A DNA stretch of 64,000 nucleotides from Tsukamurella sp. TY48 (GCF_019656655.1 NZ_BPMV01000002.1:62001-126000); one strand, 5' to 3'; shown: positions 45,812 through 54,546, numbered from the stretch's first letter. The notes: generated by a model from the letters alone, not told the origin. Numbers and translations: made by a program.

Positions 45812-46609
45812 ATGCCCTTCGCCGTGGCGCCCGACGGGGCCCGACTGTCCTACACCGTGCACACCGCGACCCCGGAGGCGACCGGCCCGGGACTGTTGCT
45901 CATCGCCGGGCAGGCGCTGGGCGCCCGGTCCTGGGCGCCGCTCGTCGACTCCCTCCGCGCCGCCGGCCCCGTCGTCGTCTTCGACCACCGGGGCGTGGGG
46001 GAGAGCGACGACCGGTTCCCCCGCGGCTGGAGCACCCGGGACTGCGCCGCCGACGCGCTCGCCGTGCTCGACGCCGCCCGCGCCGACGGGGCGATCGGCC
46101 AGCGGGCGGACGTCTACGGCTTCTCGATGGGCGGCCGCGCCGCCCAGTGGCTCGCCGCGGACCATCCCGACCGCGTGCGCCGACTGATCCTCGGCGCCAC
46201 CAGTGTGGGCGACCGGCACGGGCTGGCCCGCCCCGACGAGGTCCTGCGCATCCTCGTCCGCTCCGACCGGCAGGCGCTCCTCGAACTGTTCTTCACCCCC
46301 GACTGGCTGCCCGCGCACCCGGAGGCCGCCGAGGCGATCACCGCGGCGCCCCGCTCACTGCCCGCGCAGCGCTCCCACTTCGCGGCGAGCACCGATCACG
46401 ACGCCGCCGCGGCGCTCCCGTTGATCGTGGCGCCCACACTCGTCCTCACGGGCGCCGACGACCGGATGTGCCTCGCGGGCAACGCGGCGATCCTGCGCGA
46501 TCGCATCAGTGGGGCCGCGCTGCGCTCCTATCCGGGGATGCGGCACGGCTATCACCTGCAGGAGCCACGGGCCACCGCGGACGCACTGGACTTCCTCACC
46601 GCGCCGTGA
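45812..46609 (+). CDS. Alpha/beta-fold hydrolase
   Basis: 265-aa single-domain hydrolase. Nucleophile elbow GFSMGG (Ser), oxyanion-hole region LIAGQALGARSW, acid in LTGADDRM and His in MRHGYHL complete a plausible catalytic triad. HRGVGESD is the usual loop after strand 4. Close families include haloperoxidase- and esterase-like enzymes; the substrate cannot be told. ATG lies 6 bases after TAGGCT, a leaderless arrangement. Confidence 0.85.
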   Translation: MPFAVAPDGARLSYTVHTATPEATGPGLLLIAGQALGARSWAPLVDSLRAAGPVVVFDHRGVGESDDRFPRGWSTRDCAADALAVLDAARADGAIGQRADVYGFSMGGRAAQWLAADHPDRVRRLILGATSVGDRHGLARPDEVLRILVRSDRQALLELFFTPDWLPAHPEAAEAITAAPRSLPAQRSHFAASTDHDAAAALPLIVAPTLVLTGADDRMCLAGNAAILRDRISGAALRSYPGMRHGYHLQEPRATADALDFLTAP

Positions 46610-46646
46610 ACGATCGCACCCACTGAGCGGCTGTTACCGTCCGTGC

Positions 46647-47786
46647 ATGGCGGACTTCGGCAGCTTCCAGGACGGCATCTACGCGGAGGGGCTGCTCGCG
46701 AAGCACCGCCGCTTCCCCTACACCTTCACCGACCTCGAAGAACGCGCGCGGCAGGTGCTCGACCACGCCACCTTCGACTACGTCCGCGGCGGCGCCGGTG
46801 ACGAGAGCACCCAGGACCTCAACGTCACCGAACTGCGCCGGTACGGATTCGTGCCCCGGATGCTGCGCGATCGCAGCGAGCGCGACCTGTCCACCACCTT
46901 CCTCGGCCGGACACTCGACGCCCCGATCGTGCTGTGCCCCGTCGGCGTCAACGGACTCGTCCACGAGGGCGGCGATCTCGAGGTGGCCCGCGCCGCGAAG
47001 GCGCTCGGCGTGGCCGCGATGTACTCCACGCTGTCCGAGGCCCCGCTCGAGGAGATCGCCGATGCTCGCGGTGATTCCTTCGCGGCCTTCCAGCTGTACC
47101 CGACGAAGGACGATCAGCTCACCGACAACCTGGTGCGCCGCGCCGGCGCCGCCGGATTCGACGCGCTCACCATCACCCTGGACACCGGCTCGCTCGGGTG
47201 GCGGCCCCGCGACCTCGGCAACGGCTACATCCCGTTCCTGCGCGGTCGGTGCCTGGCGAACTACCTCACCGATCCGCGGTTCCTGGAGATCTGCGGCACC
47301 GACACCCCGCCGCCGCTGCACGCCGGGATCGTCTGGTCGTCGCTGTTCAGCAAGCCCACCTTCTCCTGGGACGATGTGGCCCGCATCCGCCGGCTGACCG
47401 ACCTGCCGATCATCCTCAAGGGCATCTGCCACACCGAGGACGCCCGCCGCGCCGCGGCCGAGGGCATCGACGCGATCGCCTGCTCCAATCACGGCGGCCG
47501 CCAGGCCAACGGCGGGCTGCCCGCGATCAGTCACCTCGAGGGAGTACTCGACGCGGGACTGCCCGTCACCTTCGACAGCGGCATCCGCGACGGCGTCGAC
47601 ATCCTGCGCGTCGTGGGCCTCGGTGCCACCCTTGCCGGGATCGGGCGGCCCTACGTGTACGGCCTGACGATCGGCGGCGCCGCCGGCGTCGAGCACGTGA
47701 TCCGCTCGCTGCTGGCCGAAGCCGACCTCACCATGGCGGCCGACTGCCTGACCACGCTCGCCGACCTCGCAGTGGTCCGGCGTTGA
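46647..47786 (+). CDS. FMN-dependent alpha-hydroxy-acid oxidoreductase, lactate 2-monooxygenase-like
   Basis: 379-aa TIM-barrel flavoenzyme of the lactate oxidase/monooxygenase family. Active-site His and Arg lie in CSNHGGRQANGGLPA, the flavin-binding Lys in IILKGI, and the phosphate-binding region is FDSGIRDGVDILRVVGLGA. Blocks such as LGWRPRDL and FLRGRCLANYLTDP match M. smegmatis lactate 2-monooxygenase, which turns lactate to acetate and CO2. ATG lies 6 bases after TACCGT, so the mRNA is probably leaderless. Substrate range is uncertain. Confidence 0.87.
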   Translation: MADFGSFQDGIYAEGLLAKHRRFPYTFTDLEERARQVLDHATFDYVRGGAGDESTQDLNVTELRRYGFVPRMLRDRSERDLSTTFLGRTLDAPIVLCPVGVNGLVHEGGDLEVARAAKALGVAAMYSTLSEAPLEEIADARGDSFAAFQLYPTKDDQLTDNLVRRAGAAGFDALTITLDTGSLGWRPRDLGNGYIPFLRGRCLANYLTDPRFLEICGTDTPPPLHAGIVWSSLFSKPTFSWDDVARIRRLTDLPIILKGICHTEDARRAAAEGIDAIACSNHGGRQANGGLPAISHLEGVLDAGLPVTFDSGIRDGVDILRVVGLGATLAGIGRPYVYGLTIGGAAGVEHVIRSLLAEADLTMAADCLTTLADLAVVRR

Positions 47787-48298
47787 CCGAGCCCGGCCCA
47801 CGGTTCGACTGGTTCGGCTTCGAGGACGCCGTCTGCGCCGAGCTGCGAACCGCGGCGCGGGCGCTGGGGTACCAGGCCGACGGTGAGCTGCCCTACGCCT
47901 ACGCGCTCACCGCCTTCCACGCCGAGACCGGCGGCGAGATCCATCTGCCCCACCCGGCGCTCGGCACCGTCGAATCCGTGCCGCCGGAACGGCTGTGGGA
48001 GCCGCAGGGATGGCCCCGGTCCGATGAGTCCTGGGCTCGGCGTCCGCCGCTGGACGCGTGGCAGGACCGGCTGTGCGATGCGGTCGAGGGCCTCGACGAG
48101 GCCGACTGGGACGCCGCGTACGCCCGCTACGGGCACGCCCTGGTGGCGGCGATGCGGCGCGCGAAGGCCGAGCTCATCGCCGAGGGCGTGCTGCCCTCGC
48201 GCACCGTGTGCCTGCTCGACGACGAGGACGGCGTGCTCGCGGCCCGATCGGCGTCCGAGCAGGAGCTTCGCGGGTACTGGCGGGCCCGCGTCCAGTAG
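47783..48298 (+). CDS. Hypothetical protein, coupled to the flavoenzyme gene
   Basis: 171-aa soluble protein of unknown family. It is rich in acidic and aromatic residues (FDWFGFEDAVCAELRTAARALGYQADGELPYAYALTAFHAETGG in outline) and ends in a helical, charged region. No signal peptide, membrane helix or recognised motif. The best start is TTG 47783, which overlaps the upstream TGA as TTGA, implying translational coupling. Its codon use matches the neighbours, so it is probably real. Confidence 0.65.
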   Translation: MTEPGPRFDWFGFEDAVCAELRTAARALGYQADGELPYAYALTAFHAETGGEIHLPHPALGTVESVPPERLWEPQGWPRSDESWARRPPLDAWQDRLCDAVEGLDEADWDAAYARYGHALVAAMRRAKAELIAEGVLPSRTVCLLDDEDGVLAARSASEQELRGYWRARVQ

Positions 48299-48308
48299 CG
48301 TCTTTGCA

Positions 48309-49493
48309 ATGACCTTTTCGACACTGGCGCTGGTCACCGCCCTGGGGCTGCTCGGTCCCGTGCTCGCGGCCCGCAAATCCTGGCACCTGCCGCTCATCCT
48401 GGGGCCGATGCTGGCCGGCGTGGTCTTCGGCGCCACGGGATTCCGGGTGCTGGACTCCACCGAGCCCACCTTCGCCTTCCTCGCCGACATCGGCTTCGCC
48501 CTGGTGATGTTCGTGGCCGGCACCCACGTGCCCGTGCGCGACCCCGCGGTCCGCTCGGCGCTGGGTGCGGGCGCGGCCCGGGCCGCCGCGGTCGGCGTGA
48601 TCGCCGCGGTCCTGGGCACCGCCCTCGCCGCGGCCTTCGGCACCGGCCACGCCGCGCTGTACGCCGTGCTGATGGCCTCCTCCTCGGCCGCGGTGGTGCT
48701 GCCGATCATCAACTCCAATCACCTGACCGGTAAGCCGGTGCTCGCGCTCACCGCGCAGGTGGCGATCGCGGATACCGTCTGCGTGGTCGCCCTGCCCCTG
48801 GTGATCGACCCGCCGACCGCGGGCCGCGCCGCGCTCGGGGCGCTCGCGGTGGGCGTGGCGGCGTTCGTCATGTTCCTGATCCTGCGGTGGTCCGAGAACA
48901 ATGGCGTGCGCGATCGTCTGGAGGCCTTCTCCGCGGAGCGGGAATTCGCGTTGCAGCTGCGGATCAGCCTGGTGGCGCTCTTCATCCTGGCGGCGATCGC
49001 CACCACGATGCACGTCTCGGTGATGCTGGCGGGCTTCGCGCTCGGACTCGCGGTGGCCGCCGTGGGGGAGCCGCGGCGGATGGCGGCGCAGCTGTTCGCC
49101 ATCGAGGAGGGCTTCTTCGCGCCCCTGTTCTTCGTCTGGCTCGGCGCCCGGGTGAACCTGCGCGATCTGGTGGAGAATCCGAAGTTCATCCTGCTGGGCC
49201 TGGCCCTCGGCTTCGGTGCGATCGCCGCGCATGTGGCCATGCGCGCCGTCGGCCTGCCGATCCCGCTGGGAGTGCTGGCCGCCGCCCAGATCGGGGTTCC
49301 GGTGGCCGCGGTCACCGTCGGCGAGCAGCTCGGGCTGTTCGCCGCGGGCGAGGGATCGGCACTGATCCTGGGCGCGCTGGTCACCATCGGTGGCGCGGCG
49401 ATCGCCGCGGGCCGCGCCGCTACTTCGGCGCCTTCAGGGCCTCCTCCGTCTGCGTCAACGTCGCCCGGAGCTGCTCCGGGCTCTCCGTCCTGA
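48309..49493 (+). CDS. CPA2-type cation:proton antiporter
   Basis: 394-aa membrane protein with about twelve helices of the Na+/H+ exchanger (PF00999) type: LPLILGPMLAGVVFGATG, IGFALVMFVAGTHVP, ASSSAAVVLPII and FFVWLGARVNLRDL. It lacks a TrkA-N domain. ATG lies 7 bases after TAGCGT, which itself contains the upstream stop TAG, so the transcript is probably leaderless. The Ser/Pro/Gly-rich last 25 residues overlap the convergent metQ-like gene by 74 bp; the functional end may be earlier. Confidence 0.85.
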   Translation: MTFSTLALVTALGLLGPVLAARKSWHLPLILGPMLAGVVFGATGFRVLDSTEPTFAFLADIGFALVMFVAGTHVPVRDPAVRSALGAGAARAAAVGVIAAVLGTALAAAFGTGHAALYAVLMASSSAAVVLPIINSNHLTGKPVLALTAQVAIADTVCVVALPLVIDPPTAGRAALGALAVGVAAFVMFLILRWSENNGVRDRLEAFSAEREFALQLRISLVALFILAAIATTMHVSVMLAGFALGLAVAAVGEPRRMAAQLFAIEEGFFAPLFFVWLGARVNLRDLVENPKFILLGLALGFGAIAAHVAMRAVGLPIPLGVLAAAQIGVPVAAVTVGEQLGLFAAGEGSALILGALVTIGGAAIAAGRAATSAPSGPPPSASTSPGAAPGSPS

Positions 49494-50283
49494 ACACCGC
49501 CGCTTCACCGGCGTCGGCGACCACGGCCCGGTGCACCCGGTCGTCGTGGTAGATCGCCGCCAGGCGCGTGTAATCGGCGATCCGCGGATCGTTCTCGCGG
49601 GCGGCGAAGATGTTCACGTACTGCGCCAGGTCGGGCCGGTTCGGATCGTCGGTGTAGATCGAATCCTTGGTTGTCAGGCCCAGTTTGGTGGCGAAGGTGT
49701 CGTCCACGAAGCCCGCGTCCAGGCTGTCGAGGGCGGGGCCGATCTGCGTCGGGTCCAAGGTCACGAGCTTGACCTTCGAGCGCTCCCGGTCCACATCGGC
49801 CAGGGTCGACTTCCACGTGCCGGCGCCGTCGCGGAAGGTCACCAGACCCGCCGCCTTGAGGCTGAGCAGCGGCCGGATCTGGTTCGCCGGATTGTCCGAC
49901 AGTCCCACGCTGGCGCCCGCGGGCAGCGCGTCGATCGACCGGTACTTCTTCGAGTACAGCTGGAGCGGGTAGATCTGCGTGGCTCCCACCGGCGTGAGCC
50001 GGACGGTGTTCTTGGTGTTGTAGGCCGCCAGGTACCGCACGTGTTGGAACTGGTTCAGGTCGATCGACGAATCGGCGAGCGCGGGATTCGGCGCGTTGTA
50101 GTCCGAGAAGGAGACCAGCTTCACGGCGAACCCCTTCTCCTTCGCGAGATCGGTGAACACCTTCCAGTGCGGTTTGCCGATGTCGACCACGCCGAGTTTG
50201 ATCTCGTTCGCCGGCTCGGTCGACGAGCAGGCGGTAGCGGCGAGGGTGAGCAGGACGACGACGGCGGCGAGGATGCGTTTCAC
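49420..50283 (-). CDS. MetQ/NlpA-family substrate-binding lipoprotein
   Basis: 287-aa lipoprotein: signal peptide with Cys in AATACSS, then the NlpA fold (IKLGVVDIGKPHWKVF; VKLVSFSDYNAPNPALADSSIDLNQFQHVRYL; VGLSDNPANQIRPLLSLKAAGL; DAGFVDDTFATKLGL). Relatives bind methionine or other amino acids for MetNI transporters, but no metN or metI gene is in the window. GTG 50283 begins the signal peptide. An 11-bp direct repeat lies about 54 bp upstream. Confidence 0.88.
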   Translation of the reverse strand: MKRILAAVVVLLTLAATACSSTEPANEIKLGVVDIGKPHWKVFTDLAKEKGFAVKLVSFSDYNAPNPALADSSIDLNQFQHVRYLAAYNTKNTVRLTPVGATQIYPLQLYSKKYRSIDALPAGASVGLSDNPANQIRPLLSLKAAGLVTFRDGAGTWKSTLADVDRERSKVKLVTLDPTQIGPALDSLDAGFVDDTFATKLGLTTKDSIYTDDPNRPDLAQYVNIFAARENDPRIADYTRLAAIYHDDRVHRAVVADAGEAAVFRTESPEQLRATLTQTEEALKAPK

Positions 50284-50336
50284 GTCCACCGAGTCTTCCG
50301 GGACCGCGGGCGGTCCGGAAGTGTTGCCCTCACCGC

Positions 50337-50360
50337 GTTCCGAATCGGGGTTCCGAATCG
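50337..50360. repeat. 11-bp direct repeat upstream of the metQ-like gene
   Basis: GTTCCGAATCG occurs twice (50337-50347, 50350-50360) with a 2-bp gap in the 95-bp region before the lipoprotein gene. It could be a regulator site. I found no SAM riboswitch in the region. Confidence 0.5.
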
Positions 50361-50378
50361 AGCGCTGCGCGTGGGTGA

Positions 50379-50648
50379 TCAGCCGCGGGCGACGACCTCG
50401 TCCACGAGGGCCTTGGCGCCGAGCAGGGACAGCGCGCGGTTGTGCCGGCGGAGCTCGCGGATGGCGCGCACGGGCGTCTCGGACGCGGAGACCTCGGCAT
50501 CGCGCAGGGTGAGGACCGCCCACTCGTAGCCGCGCAGCCGCGCGGCGGTGGCCGAACCGCCGAAGACGTGCGCCAGGTTCTCCGAGGCCGACTCCGCGCC
50601 GCGGAGGGCGGAGGTCAGTTGCGTCAGCAGGCCGGCGAACAGGGACAT
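50379..50648 (-). CDS. Conserved small protein of unknown function
   Basis: 89-aa soluble, mostly helical protein (SLFAGLLTQLTSALRGAESASENLAHVFGGSATAARLRGYEWAVLTLRDAE in outline; Arg-rich REL RRHNRAL region near the end). It looks like a conserved actinobacterial hypothetical, but I do not recognise the family. Preceded by the exonuclease gene 10 bp upstream on the same strand, so the two are probably co-transcribed. Confidence 0.6.
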   Translation of the reverse strand: MSLFAGLLTQLTSALRGAESASENLAHVFGGSATAARLRGYEWAVLTLRDAEVSASETPVRAIRELRRHNRALSLLGAKALVDEVVARG

Positions 50649-50658
50649 GACTCCGACA

Positions 50659-51555
50659 CTACCGACGCGGGCCGCTCCGGGGGAAGGCGTAATCGACGAC
50701 CACCGGCGCGTGATCGGAGAGGCGTTCGTCCGGCGACGGCTCCTTGTCGACGGTCACGGACACCGCGGAGGCGGCGAGACCGGGGGAGGCGAGGTGGTGA
50801 TCGATCCGCCAGCCCACGTCCTTGGTGAACGATGCACCCGCCCAGCTCCACCACGACAGCGGCCCGGGTCGGTCGCCGTGCAGGCGCCGCACCACGTCGA
50901 CCAGGGTGCGCGGGCCGAGCTGTTGCCCCAGCCAGGCGCGCTCCTCGGGCAGGAAGCCCTCCATCTTCTGCGCCGGACGCCAATTGGTCACATCGTGCGG
51001 CAGGTGCGCCACGTTGAGATCGCCCAGCAGCACGAACTCACGCCCCGCGGCGCGGGCGGCGCGGCGATTGCGGTCCAGCTCGCGCGCGAAGGCCGCGAGG
51101 AACCGCATCTTGCGCTGGTATTTCGCGCCGTCGTCCGGCACGTCGCGGATGTTCCCCGGTCGCTGCAAGTGCGCGGGCAGGCCGCCCTTCGGCAGGTAGA
51201 GGCAGGCCACCGTCAGGGGTGCATCGGCGAGATCCACCTCGATGTACCGGCCCTCGTGCGCGTACGACCCGAGTCCCCGGGCGCGCGGCGGATGGGTCGC
51301 CCAGCTTCGCACCGCGGCCGCGGGTGCGCGGGTCAGGATCGCCACGCCGTTGCGCCCCGGGATCGAACCGCAGTCCACCGCCGCGTGGAAGCCGGGGAAC
51401 TCGCCCACCGCGTCGGGCGGGCAGCGCAGTTCCTGCAGCGCCACCACATCGGCGCCGCGCCCGGCGAGCCAGGCGTCGAAGCCGCGCCGTCGCGCCGCCC
51501 GGATCCCGTTGACGTTGAACGTGGCGACGGTCAGCGTCCCGTCGTCGGTGTTCAG
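50659..51555 (-). CDS. xthA: Exodeoxyribonuclease III-type AP endonuclease (start uncertain)
   Basis: Mg-dependent endonuclease/exonuclease/phosphatase-fold repair enzyme acting on abasic sites. Motifs are TVATFNVNGIRA at the N-terminus, ALQELR (metal Glu), LLGDLNVAH (catalytic Asp/Asn) and RLSDHAPVVVDY (catalytic Asp/His). Odd: no ATG, GTG or TTG lies between the upstream gene's stop and the first motif. The in-frame candidates are CTG 51555, overlapping the dehydrogenase TGA as CTGA, and CTG 51534. Standard starts exist only deep inside the dehydrogenase gene. Family call firm; start not. Confidence 0.85.
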   Translation of the reverse strand: MNTDDGTLTVATFNVNGIRAARRRGFDAWLAGRGADVVALQELRCPPDAVGEFPGFHAAVDCGSIPGRNGVAILTRAPAAAVRSWATHPPRARGLGSYAHEGRYIEVDLADAPLTVACLYLPKGGLPAHLQRPGNIRDVPDDGAKYQRKMRFLAAFARELDRNRRAARAAGREFVLLGDLNVAHLPHDVTNWRPAQKMEGFLPEERAWLGQQLGPRTLVDVVRRLHGDRPGPLSWWSWAGASFTKDVGWRIDHHLASPGLAASAVSVTVDKEPSPDERLSDHAPVVVDYAFPRSGPRR

Positions 51556-52718
51556 GGCTCGGTGACGGTGCTCGACGGGTCGATGAGGATCTTCGCGTGC
51601 GTCTCGGGGTCGCCGAGGGCGTCGAAGGCCGTGGCCACGCCGTCGAGGCCGACGGTGCCGGTGATCAGCGGCTTCACGTCCACCTTGCCGTTCGCCATCA
51701 TCTGCAGCGTGTCGTGGAACTCGCCCGGGTCGTAGCCGAAGACGAAGCGCAGATCGATCTCCTTGTTGCCCGCCATGGCCGGCTGGAAGGTATCGGGCTC
51801 CATGCACACGCCCACCACCACCACGCGCGACCGCAGCGGGGCGGAATTGACCAGCTGGTCGATCATGCCGGGGATGCCGACGCACTCGAAGACGACCGGT
51901 CCGGCCGGGGTCTCACCGAACTTCTCCGCGAGCCGGAAGACGTGCCACCACGGCACCGGCCCGGGGACCAGGCGCAGCTTGTTCATCGTGTCCACGCCGA
52001 GATCGAGCAGGTCCGAGACCGACCGCAGCTCGTTGCGGCCCGGCTCGTAGGCGTCCCAGGGCTGTTCGGTGCGCGGGTCGACCACCACGTGGGCGCCCAT
52101 CTTCTTCGCCAGTGCGCGGCGGCCGGGCGAGAAGTCGCTCGCCACGATCTTCTTCACGCCGGAGGCGCGGAGCATCGCGATCACCGCGAGACCGATGGGG
52201 CCGCACCCGATCACGATCGCGGTCTGCCCACGGCCCACCTCGGCGCGGCGCACCGCGTGCCAGGCGACGGCCATCGGCTCGGTGAGGGCTGCCTCCTCAT
52301 CGGAGAGCTTCGCCGGGACCTCCATGGCCATCGACTCCTGCACGAGGACCTGCTCGGCGTACGAACCGGGCGCCCGCTCGGACAGCCCCACGAGCTGGGG
52401 TTCGCTGCCGACCTTGATGGTGGGCAGCGCGACGATGCGGGTGCCCACGGCCCAGCGCTTGCGGCACCCGGGACCGTACTCGGCGACGGTGCCCACGAAC
52501 TCGTGGCCGAGCACGACGCGCTGGTTCATCCGCATGAGATCGGGGTAGCCGGCACGATCCGCGAGATCGGCGACCAGGTCTGCGTGGTGCCGTGCGTGCA
52601 GATCGGAGCCGCAGATCCCGGTGCGGGTGACGTTGAGCAACACCTGCCCGCGCGCGGGGCTCGGGGCGGGCAGCTCCTCGACGGTGAGCCGACCCTCGGT
52701 GCAGACGACAGCTTTCAT
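51552..52718 (-). CDS. Zinc-dependent medium-chain alcohol dehydrogenase
   Basis: 388-aa MDR-family dehydrogenase. Catalytic zinc site: GICGSD and LGHEFVG. Rossmann motif VIGCGPIGLAVIAML; mid-chain inserts RNELRSVSDLLDLG and VPWWHVFRLAEKF. It resembles threonine-dehydrogenase-like or formaldehyde-dehydrogenase-like enzymes common in Actinobacteria; the substrate is unclear. ATG 52718 lies 6 bases after TACAGT, so the mRNA is leaderless. Its stop overlaps the likely CTG start of the exonuclease gene. Confidence 0.87.
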   Translation of the reverse strand: MKAVVCTEGRLTVEELPAPSPARGQVLLNVTRTGICGSDLHARHHADLVADLADRAGYPDLMRMNQRVVLGHEFVGTVAEYGPGCRKRWAVGTRIVALPTIKVGSEPQLVGLSERAPGSYAEQVLVQESMAMEVPAKLSDEEAALTEPMAVAWHAVRRAEVGRGQTAIVIGCGPIGLAVIAMLRASGVKKIVASDFSPGRRALAKKMGAHVVVDPRTEQPWDAYEPGRNELRSVSDLLDLGVDTMNKLRLVPGPVPWWHVFRLAEKFGETPAGPVVFECVGIPGMIDQLVNSAPLRSRVVVVGVCMEPDTFQPAMAGNKEIDLRFVFGYDPGEFHDTLQMMANGKVDVKPLITGTVGLDGVATAFDALGDPETHAKILIDPSSTVTEP

Positions 52719-52852
52719 GAACCCACTGTATCCGTCGGTCCGACAGGCCCACCGGGCCCATGGCGGCCCGCCGGGCCCCGTTCGACCACGCCCACGGCTC
52801 CCGCTGAGCCGGAACCTGGGCGGCCGGGGAGGGGACCTGGTTCGATGAGCAG

Positions 52853-53308
52853 GTGAGCGCATCGGAAGAGTCCCGCATCGTCACCGCCTCCCGCGATATC
52901 GCGGCCGCGGCGGACGTCCTGTTCGAGTTCATCGCCGATCCGGCCCGCCAGCCCGAATGGGACGGGAACGACAACCTCGCCGAGTCGGCCCCCGGCCATC
53001 GGGTGCGGGCGGCCGGTGAGGTCTTCGAGACCCTCCTGACGAACGGGCAGGTGCGAGCGAATCACGTCGTCGAGTTCGAGGAGGGACGTCGGATCGCCTG
53101 GCGCCCTTCGCCGGTGGGGGAGCAGCCGCCCGGTCATCTGTGGCGGTACGAGCTGGCGCCGCTCGGCGACGGCGGTACCCGGGTCACCCACACCTACGAC
53201 TGGACCGACCTGCACGACGAGCAGCGGCTGCCCCGGGCCCGGGCCACCACCCCGGACCGGCTCGCATCCTCGCTCGAACGACTGGCCGCGGTCACCGAAC
53301 AGCGGTGA
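52853..53308 (+). CDS. SRPBCC-family protein
   Basis: 151-aa START/SRPBCC barrel (IVTASRDIAAAADVLFEFIADPARQPEWDGNDN; HVVEFEEGRRIAWRP; GTRVTHTYDWTDLHDEQRLP). Such proteins bind hydrophobic ligands or act as polyketide cyclases; no specific role can be given. GTG 52853 follows GAGCAG. Its TGA overlaps the GTG of the amino-acid permease gene, so the two are coupled. Confidence 0.8.
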   Translation: MSASEESRIVTASRDIAAAADVLFEFIADPARQPEWDGNDNLAESAPGHRVRAAGEVFETLLTNGQVRANHVVEFEEGRRIAWRPSPVGEQPPGHLWRYELAPLGDGGTRVTHTYDWTDLHDEQRLPRARATTPDRLASSLERLAAVTEQR

Positions 53309-54522
53309 CGGACCTACGCCGCAGCCTGGGGCTCGGCGATGCGGTCTCCGTCGGCCTGTCGGCGATGATCGGTGCCGGAGTCTTCGCGGTCTTCGGTCCC
53401 GCCGCGGCTGCCGCCGGATCGGCGCTCCTGGTCGGCTTGGCACTGGCTGCGGCCCTGGCCTACTGCAACGCCAGCAGTTCGGCGCGGCTGGCGGTGGTGT
53501 ACCCCAGCTCCGGCGGCGCGTACGTCTACGGCCGCGAACGGCTCGGAGCCTTCTGGGGGCACCTGGCAGGGTGGAGCTTCGTCGTCGGCAAGACGGCGTC
53601 GTGCGCCGCCATGGCCCTCACGGTCGGGTACTACGCGTGGCCCGCGCACGCACATCCCGTCGCCGCGGGGGCCGCGGCGGCGCTGACCGCACTCAATCTG
53701 GCGGGTGTCGAGCGTTCGGCCTGGGTCGCGCGCGTCGTGGTCGCCGTGGTGGTGGCCGTCCTGGTCGGGCTGGCCGTCGCGGCCATCACGTCCGAGGCGG
53801 CCGATCCGGCTCGGTTGTTCGACGGTGCCGCCGGTGGCCCGTTCGGGGTGTTGCAGGCGGCCGGCCTGCTGTTCTTCGCCTTCGCCGGCTATGCGCGGAT
53901 CGCGACGCTCGCCGAGGAGGTGCGCGATCCGTCCCGCACACTGCCGCGGGCGATCTTCCTGGCCCTCGCGATCGCGCTCGCGGTGTACGCACTGGTCGCG
54001 GTGGCGCTGCTCGCGGTGCTGGGCGCCGGCGGTCTCGCCTGGTCGCCCGCCCCGCTCGCCGATGCCGCCACCGCGGCGGGTCTGCCCGGCGCCGTTGCGG
54101 TGGTGCGCGTGACCGCCGGCGTCGCGGCGATCGGAGCGCTGCTCGCCCTGCTGCTCGGGGTCTCCCGGACCGTGGTCGCGATGTCCCGCGACGGCCATCT
54201 GCCGCGCGGACTGGCCGTCGTGGACGCGCGCCGGGGTGTGCCCGTGCGTGCCGAACTGGTCGTGGGTGTCGTGGTGGTGATCGCCTCCGCCACGCTGGAT
54301 CCGGGGTCGGCGATCGGGTTCTCGTCGTTCGCGGTGCTGGCGTACTACGCGGTCGCCAATGCTGCGGCCTGGACGCTCGACGCCCGCCCGCGGTCGCGGG
54401 TGGTGCCCGCGGTGGGAACAGTGGGCTGTGTGCTCGTGGCGTTGTCGCTGCCGGCCACCGCGGTATCGGTGGGACTGCTGGTGCTGGCGGCCGGCGCCGT
54501 GGCCTACGCGGTCACCCGCTGA
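53305..54522 (+). CDS. APC-family amino-acid permease
   Basis: 405-aa membrane protein with about twelve helices. The N-terminal family signature is VSVGLSAMIGAGVFAVFGPAAAAAGSA, followed by YPSSGGAYVYGRERLGAFWGHLAGW and FFAFAGYARIATLAEEVRDPSRTLPRAI. Imports or exchanges amino acids or polyamines; substrate unknown. GTG overlaps the upstream stop (GTGA). Its own stop codon lies within a stem-loop shared with the convergent YdcF-like gene. Confidence 0.88.
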   Translation: MTDLRRSLGLGDAVSVGLSAMIGAGVFAVFGPAAAAAGSALLVGLALAAALAYCNASSSARLAVVYPSSGGAYVYGRERLGAFWGHLAGWSFVVGKTASCAAMALTVGYYAWPAHAHPVAAGAAAALTALNLAGVERSAWVARVVVAVVVAVLVGLAVAAITSEAADPARLFDGAAGGPFGVLQAAGLLFFAFAGYARIATLAEEVRDPSRTLPRAIFLALAIALAVYALVAVALLAVLGAGGLAWSPAPLADAATAAGLPGAVAVVRVTAGVAAIGALLALLLGVSRTVVAMSRDGHLPRGLAVVDARRGVPVRAELVVGVVVVIASATLDPGSAIGFSSFAVLAYYAVANAAAWTLDARPRSRVVPAVGTVGCVLVALSLPATAVSVGLLVLAAGAVAYAVTR

Positions 54523-54546
54523 TCACCGCGGTCACCCGGTGATCAG
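54519..54546. terminator. Inverted repeat spanning stop codons of convergent genes
   Basis: CTGATCACC-N10-GGTGATCAG, a perfect 9-bp stem, contains the TGA of the permease (54520-54522) and the stop of the YdcF-like gene (54543-54545). The sequence GCGGTCACCCG is also directly repeated here (54509-54519 and 54529-54539). Likely bidirectional terminator. Confidence 0.65.

Noticed and set aside
50284-50378. SAM riboswitch before the MetQ-like gene
   Set aside because: The region has a GGCAAC stretch and direct repeats, but not the ordered conserved blocks of SAM-I, II or IV.
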